From: Cronobacter sakazakii
GTDB lineage: Bacteria > Pseudomonadota > Gammaproteobacteria > Enterobacterales > Enterobacteriaceae
NCBI RefSeq assembly: GCF_000982825.1
Contig: NZ_CP011047.1
Location: 1,860,001-1,924,000, forward strand
Direction of reading: 5' to 3'
DNA: 64,000 nucleotides
This document shows positions 60,333-64,000 of the stretch, piece after piece. The notes under the pieces are model-generated. The model was not told the origin of the DNA. It was given only the letters and a program-made list of their open reading frames with translations, and made no database searches. Numbering within the stretch: the first letter of the stretch is position 1; the number at the start of each line of letters is the position of its first letter. A program made the translations under genes and the position numbers.

Positions 60333-62938
60333 GGGGTTTATTCAGACGCGGCGTTTCTGACTTATCCGGTAACGAGACGGGAAATACCACCCGGTTTATC
60401 CGGCGAACATTACTTTTTATGGGCGCTCTGTTAGGGCTGTTTTTCCTGATAGCGATGCTTTCTCTTCTGCACATTGCGAATACTATCAACGAGCGCGCGG
60501 ATGCACAAAGCCGCCATCTGTTATTAAAAGCCCTGCAAAATCGCCAGGATACGATAAAAACCACGCTTAATGACTACTCTGACTGGGGCGAGGCTTACCT
60601 GAATTTGCATCAGGCGGTCAACGTGACCTGGGCGTGGGACCGCGGAAATCTGGGCGCATCGCTCTATGAGATGTTCGGCTATGACGGCGTTTTTGTCGTT
60701 GATGGCAGCAATGCGACCCGCTACAGCGTTGTGAACGGCAAACTCAGTCACCAGAAAGTGGAGCACTGGACAGGCGCGCCGGTGTTGAGCAGTCTGCGCA
60801 CCGCGCTTGATGCCTCCGATGGGGCTTGTGTCATCACGCCGATGGAATACCACGGCCAGCCCGCGCTGGTGGGGGCCGCCTGGATACGCAGTGGCGGGGA
60901 CAAAAATGTTGCCGCTGAACCCGGCACGCCGTCGCTGCTGATTTTTATCGATGTGCTGAGTGGCGCGGAGCTCGCGCAGATGGGCCACGAATACGGCATT
61001 GAGGATCTGCATGTGCGTAAACCCGGCGACGCATCGCCCGGCTACCGTGAGGTGACGCTGAGCCTGCCGCTTGGCAACGGCCACGTCACGATGGTCTGGC
61101 GCAGCGAAGATCCCGGCCACAACCTGATTGTCGTTATCCTGCCGCTGCTGATTTTCCTGATGTGTTTTACGGGGCTGGTCGCAGGTATTTCCATGCGTAA
61201 CGCGCTCAATAAAGCGCGGCTCAATGATGAAAATGCCTTTTTGCTGGAGCAAAACCGGCTCGCGCTGGCTGCCAGCGAACGGCGTTTTCGTGATGTCGCG
61301 GAAGCGACCACCGACTGGATCTGGGAAACGGACGACGAGCTGCGCTTCACCTGGCTTTCCGAGCGTTTTCCGGTCATTACCGGCTATCGCATCGCCGACT
61401 GGTTAGGGCGGCGCGTCACCGAGTTTATTCAGGAGGACAGGGCGACGCTGGAAGCGTGGTTCCATCAGCCGGGGCACGGCGGACACCGCAACATGACCCA
61501 CTGCCGCTATCTGTCCGCGCAGGGACATCAGCGCTACTGCAATCTGGTGGCGAAGCCCATCGCCACACCGGAGGGCGGGCTAAGCTTTCGCGGCACCGCG
61601 ACCGACGTCACGCTTGAAGTCGAAGCGCAGGCGCGTGTGCAGTATCTCTCGCTGCATGATGAACTGACCGGCCTGCCTAACCGGGTGCGCATGAAAGAGT
61701 TTCTGGAAGGCAAACTTCAGTCGCGCCCGACGCGCGAGCATCCGCTGGCGATGATTAGCCTCGATCTCGATAAGTTTAAACCGGTTAACGATCTCTTTGG
61801 CCACGGCGTCGGCGACGAACTGCTGCATCAGGTTTCCGAGCGTCTGCGCGCCTGCCTGCGCGATTTCGATCTGGTGGCGCGCCAGGGCGGCGATGAATTT
61901 ATCCTGATTATCCCGGATATCGAACGCAAGGAAGCGCTGGAGCAGCTCTGCGCGCGCATTCTTGCCGAGCTCAACCGGCCCTTCAGCGTGCAGGATCATG
62001 AGATCCTCATCGGTGCCAGTATGGGGATCGCGCTCGCGCCGCAGGACGCGGTAAACGCGACCGATCTGCTGCGCTTCTCGGACATCGCGCTCTATAAAGC
62101 GAAAAGCCGCGGGCGCAACGGCTGGGTATTTTATAACGCCGATATGGCCGAACAGATTGTCCAGCGCCGCGAAATGGAGAACAGCCTGCGTGAAGCTATC
62201 CGCGAGCAGCAGTTCCGGCTGGTCTATCAGCCGCGCTATGACGTCAACGCTGAAAAGGTGGTGGCGGTTGAAGCGCTGTTACGCTGGCATCACCCGACGC
62301 TCGGGCTGCTGATGCCGGATCAGTTCATTCCGCTCGCCGAAGAGACCGGGCTGATTATCGCCATCAGCGACTGGGTGCTGAACGCCGCCTGCCGCGATGC
62401 GCAGCGCGACATGCCCGGGCTTTCTGTCTCCGTGAATATTTCGGCGATGGAGTTCCGAACGCCAGGGCTGGTGGAGCGTGTGCAGGAGGTGCTGAACACG
62501 ACCGGGCTTGCGCCAGAAAGGCTGGAGCTGGAAGTCACGGAAAACGCCACGCTCTCAAACCCTGAGCAGAGTCTTGCGCTGATGAATGGCCTCAAAGCGC
62601 TCGGCGTGCGGCTGCTTATCGATGATTTCGGCACGGGCTATTCGTCGTTAAGCTACCTGCGCACGTTCCCGTTCGATGGCATTAAGCTTGATAAATCCTT
62701 TGTGGCGGGCATGCCGCACTCGGATAACGCCAACAGCATCGTGGAGAATATCATCGGGCTTGGCAAAGCGTTCTCACTCAGCATCACCGCGGAAGGCGTG
62801 GAGACGCCGGAGCAGCTGGCGCAGCTTAAAATGTATCAATGCGATGAAACCCAGGGATATCTGATGTGTCGGCCACTGCCGCTGGAGCGTCTCATCGCGC
62901 AATTGCGTAAGCAGGGCATCCCCCCCGCGAAGGAATAA
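60329..62938 (+). CDS. Membrane CHASE4-PAS-GGDEF-EAL cyclic-di-GMP enzyme
   Basis: 869-residue inner-membrane protein. Two membrane helices (about 28-50 and 268-290) enclose a periplasmic CHASE4-type sensor (TLNDYSDWGEAYLNLHQAVN). Then a PAS domain (about 315-425; FRDVAEATTDWIWETDDELR), a GGDEF domain (motif GGDEF near residue 520, with SLDLDKFKPVNDLFGHGVGD) and an EAL domain (about 605-860; VEALLRWHHP near 647, VNISAMEF, LELEVTENATL, IDDFGTGYSSL, IKLDKSFV, ITAEGVET). Both catalytic signatures look intact, so it may make or degrade c-di-GMP or switch between the two. Gene-neighbour logic gives no further hint: it sits between luxS and emrB, where E. coli has none. The start is uncertain; see the overlapping short ORF. 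Confidence 0.9.
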   Translation: MRGLFRRGVSDLSGNETGNTTRFIRRTLLFMGALLGLFFLIAMLSLLHIANTINERADAQSRHLLLKALQNRQDTIKTTLNDYSDWGEAYLNLHQAVNVTWAWDRGNLGASLYEMFGYDGVFVVDGSNATRYSVVNGKLSHQKVEHWTGAPVLSSLRTALDASDGACVITPMEYHGQPALVGAAWIRSGGDKNVAAEPGTPSLLIFIDVLSGAELAQMGHEYGIEDLHVRKPGDASPGYREVTLSLPLGNGHVTMVWRSEDPGHNLIVVILPLLIFLMCFTGLVAGISMRNALNKARLNDENAFLLEQNRLALAASERRFRDVAEATTDWIWETDDELRFTWLSERFPVITGYRIADWLGRRVTEFIQEDRATLEAWFHQPGHGGHRNMTHCRYLSAQGHQRYCNLVAKPIATPEGGLSFRGTATDVTLEVEAQARVQYLSLHDELTGLPNRVRMKEFLEGKLQSRPTREHPLAMISLDLDKFKPVNDLFGHGVGDELLHQVSERLRACLRDFDLVARQGGDEFILIIPDIERKEALEQLCARILAELNRPFSVQDHEILIGASMGIALAPQDAVNATDLLRFSDIALYKAKSRGRNGWVFYNADMAEQIVQRREMENSLREAIREQQFRLVYQPRYDVNAEKVVAVEALLRWHHPTLGLLMPDQFIPLAEETGLIIAISDWVLNAACRDAQRDMPGLSVSVNISAMEFRTPGLVERVQEVLNTTGLAPERLELEVTENATLSNPEQSLALMNGLKALGVRLLIDDFGTGYSSLSYLRTFPFDGIKLDKSFVAGMPHSDNANSIVENIIGLGKAFSLSITAEGVETPEQLAQLKMYQCDETQGYLMCRPLPLERLIAQLRKQGIPPAKE

Positions 62939-62948
62939 TCCGCATCAA

Positions 62949-62978
62949 TAAAAAAGGCCCGCCAGTGCGGGCCTTTTT
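62949..62978. terminator. Bidirectional terminator between the GGDEF-EAL gene and emrB
   Basis: AAAAAAGGCCCGC, short loop, GCGGGCCTTTTT between convergent stop codons. Confidence 0.88.
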
Positions 62979-62987
62979 ACAGAACCA

Positions 62988-64000
62988 TCAGTGAGCGCCA
63001 CCGCCGCCGCCGCCCGCGCCGAAAGGCGGTCTCGCGAACCAGATAAGCCCGAGCAGGACGAGGAACACGCCCGCAGACGCCCAGAAAATCTCATTGGCGG
63101 AGATAATCAGCCCCTGGTTGGTAATCTGCTGCGCAATATACCCGGACGCCTGCTGCTGCGTCATTCCCATGCCCTGGAGCTGGTTATACATCTCCTGCGC
63201 GTTGGGGTTAAACGGCGTGACCGACTCGGTCAGCTGCGCGTGGTGCATCGATTCCCGGTTGGTCCACAGCGTCGTGGTTATCGAGGTGCCGATGGAGCCC
63301 GCGAGCGTCCTTAAGAAGTTCGACAGGCTCGACGCCGCCGCCAGCCGCTCCGGCGGCAGGCCGGAGAGGGTGATGGTAGTGAGCGGCATGAAGAAGCATG
63401 CCACCGCGAAGCCCTGAATAAACTGCGGCCATGCCGACGCCCCGAAATCCATTCCCGGCTCAAATGTATACGCGCGCCAGTAGAAGCACACCGCGTACAT
63501 AATAAAGCTGAATGTCACCAGGCGGCGCATATCCAGCCGGTGCGCGAAGCGCCCGATAATCGGCGAGAGAATCACCGGGATTATCCCGACCGGTGCCGAC
63601 GCCAGCCCCGCCCAGGTCGCGGTATAGCCGTAGACCTCCTGCAACAGCTGCGGCAGCAACACAATCGAGCCGAAGTAGAGCATATAGGCAAGACTGATAC
63701 TCAGACAGCCGATGGTAAAGTTGCGCGATTTAAACAGCGAGAGATCGACAATCGGATGTTCGTCGGTCAGCTCCCAGACAATCAGGAAGCTCAGCGCCAC
63801 TACCGCCACAACGGTCAACACGATGATTTCGGTTGAGTTAAACCAGTCGAGCTCTTTACCCTGGTCGAGCATCACCTGCAGGCAACCGATGCCTATCACC
63901 AGCAGCCCCAGCCCCACGGCGTCGATGCGCCGTTGCTCGGTGCGGGTTTCGCGCCCGCGCAGCGATTGCAGCGTCATCAATACCACGACGATGCCGATCG
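62988..64000 (-). CDS. emrB: Multidrug efflux MFS permease EmrB (5' part beyond the window)
   Basis: Inner-membrane permease of the EmrAB-TolC pump that expels uncouplers, nalidixic acid and similar hydrophobic drugs. The visible part is the C-terminal two-thirds (about 337 codons of about 512), starting inside IGIVVVLMTLQSLRGRETRTEQRR and ending FGAGGGGGGAH. Very close to E. coli EmrB (NFTIGCLSISLAYMLYFG, WAGLASAPVGIIPVILSPII, YAVCFYWRAYTFEPGMDFGA). The position next to luxS is conserved. emrA and emrR should follow beyond 64000. Confidence 0.97.
   Translation of the reverse strand, partial: IGIVVVLMTLQSLRGRETRTEQRRIDAVGLGLLVIGIGCLQVMLDQGKELDWFNSTEIIVLTVVAVVALSFLIVWELTDEHPIVDLSLFKSRNFTIGCLSISLAYMLYFGSIVLLPQLLQEVYGYTATWAGLASAPVGIIPVILSPIIGRFAHRLDMRRLVTFSFIMYAVCFYWRAYTFEPGMDFGASAWPQFIQGFAVACFFMPLTTITLSGLPPERLAAASSLSNFLRTLAGSIGTSITTTLWTNRESMHHAQLTESVTPFNPNAQEMYNQLQGMGMTQQQASGYIAQQITNQGLIISANEIFWASAGVFLVLLGLIWFARPPFGAGGGGGGAH

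Overview
The window is conserved chromosomal backbone of a GC-rich member of the Enterobacteriaceae. Gene order (barA, rlmD, relA, mazG, pyrG, eno, queE, queD, cysJIH, cysDNC, ftsB, ispDF, truD, surE, pcm, nlpD, rpoS, mutS, mltB, pncC, recA, recX, alaS, csrA, tRNA-Ser/Arg, yqaBA, gshA, luxS, emrB) matches the E. coli segment at about 60-63 min, and the proteins are close relatives of the E. coli ones. The high GC content, the siroheme synthase gene in front of cysDNC, and the PTS/nanE and hydroxyarylate decarboxylase insertions fit Cronobacter or a near relative. That genus call is inference from memory of gene content, not a database result.

Layout. 1-10.5 kb: BarA sensor kinase (cut by the window edge), 23S rRNA methylase RlmD, (p)ppGpp synthetase RelA, MazG, CTP synthase and enolase. 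The mazEF toxin-antitoxin pair found between relA and mazG in E. coli is missing. 10.5-16.2 kb: an accessory block with an orphan SDR/thioester-reductase-like protein, then an RpiR-type regulator divergent from a glucose-family PTS EIICB and a NanE epimerase (probable amino-sugar uptake, perhaps N-acetylmannosamine), then ygcG. 16.3-28 kb: queuosine genes queE and queD and the assimilatory sulfate pathway (cysJIH; cysG-like, cysDNC). Iap sits directly next to cysH with no CRISPR-Cas locus. 28-35 kb: ftsB, ispDF, truD, surE, pcm, nlpD, rpoS.

35-49 kb is the variable rpoS-mutS-recA interval. It holds a SnoaL-like protein and an MFS exporter broken by an in-frame amber codon, with a divergent LysR regulator; hosA with a three-gene non-oxidative 4-hydroxybenzoate decarboxylase operon; BIME-like repeats; mutS; a GNAT acetyltransferase; a Tsr-like chemoreceptor behind a textbook sigma-28 promoter; a KTSC peptide; and a polar amino-acid ABC transporter whose binding-protein gene has been deleted into its permease gene.

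49-64 kb: mltB, pncC, recA (LexA box), recX, alaS, csrA, one tRNA-Ser and four identical tRNA-Arg genes interleaved with repeats that carry 19-bp tRNA-Arg 3' remnants, yqaB, yqaA, gshA, the sigma-E sRNA micA, luxS, a CHASE4-PAS-GGDEF-EAL protein preceded by a possible coupled leader ORF, and emrB (cut by the window edge).

I do not see a clear, large undescribed system. The points most worth checking are the tRNA-remnant repeats, the two gene lesions (MFS amber, ABC deletion), the PTS/nanE cassette with its palindromic operator, and the short ORF overlapping the GGDEF-EAL gene.
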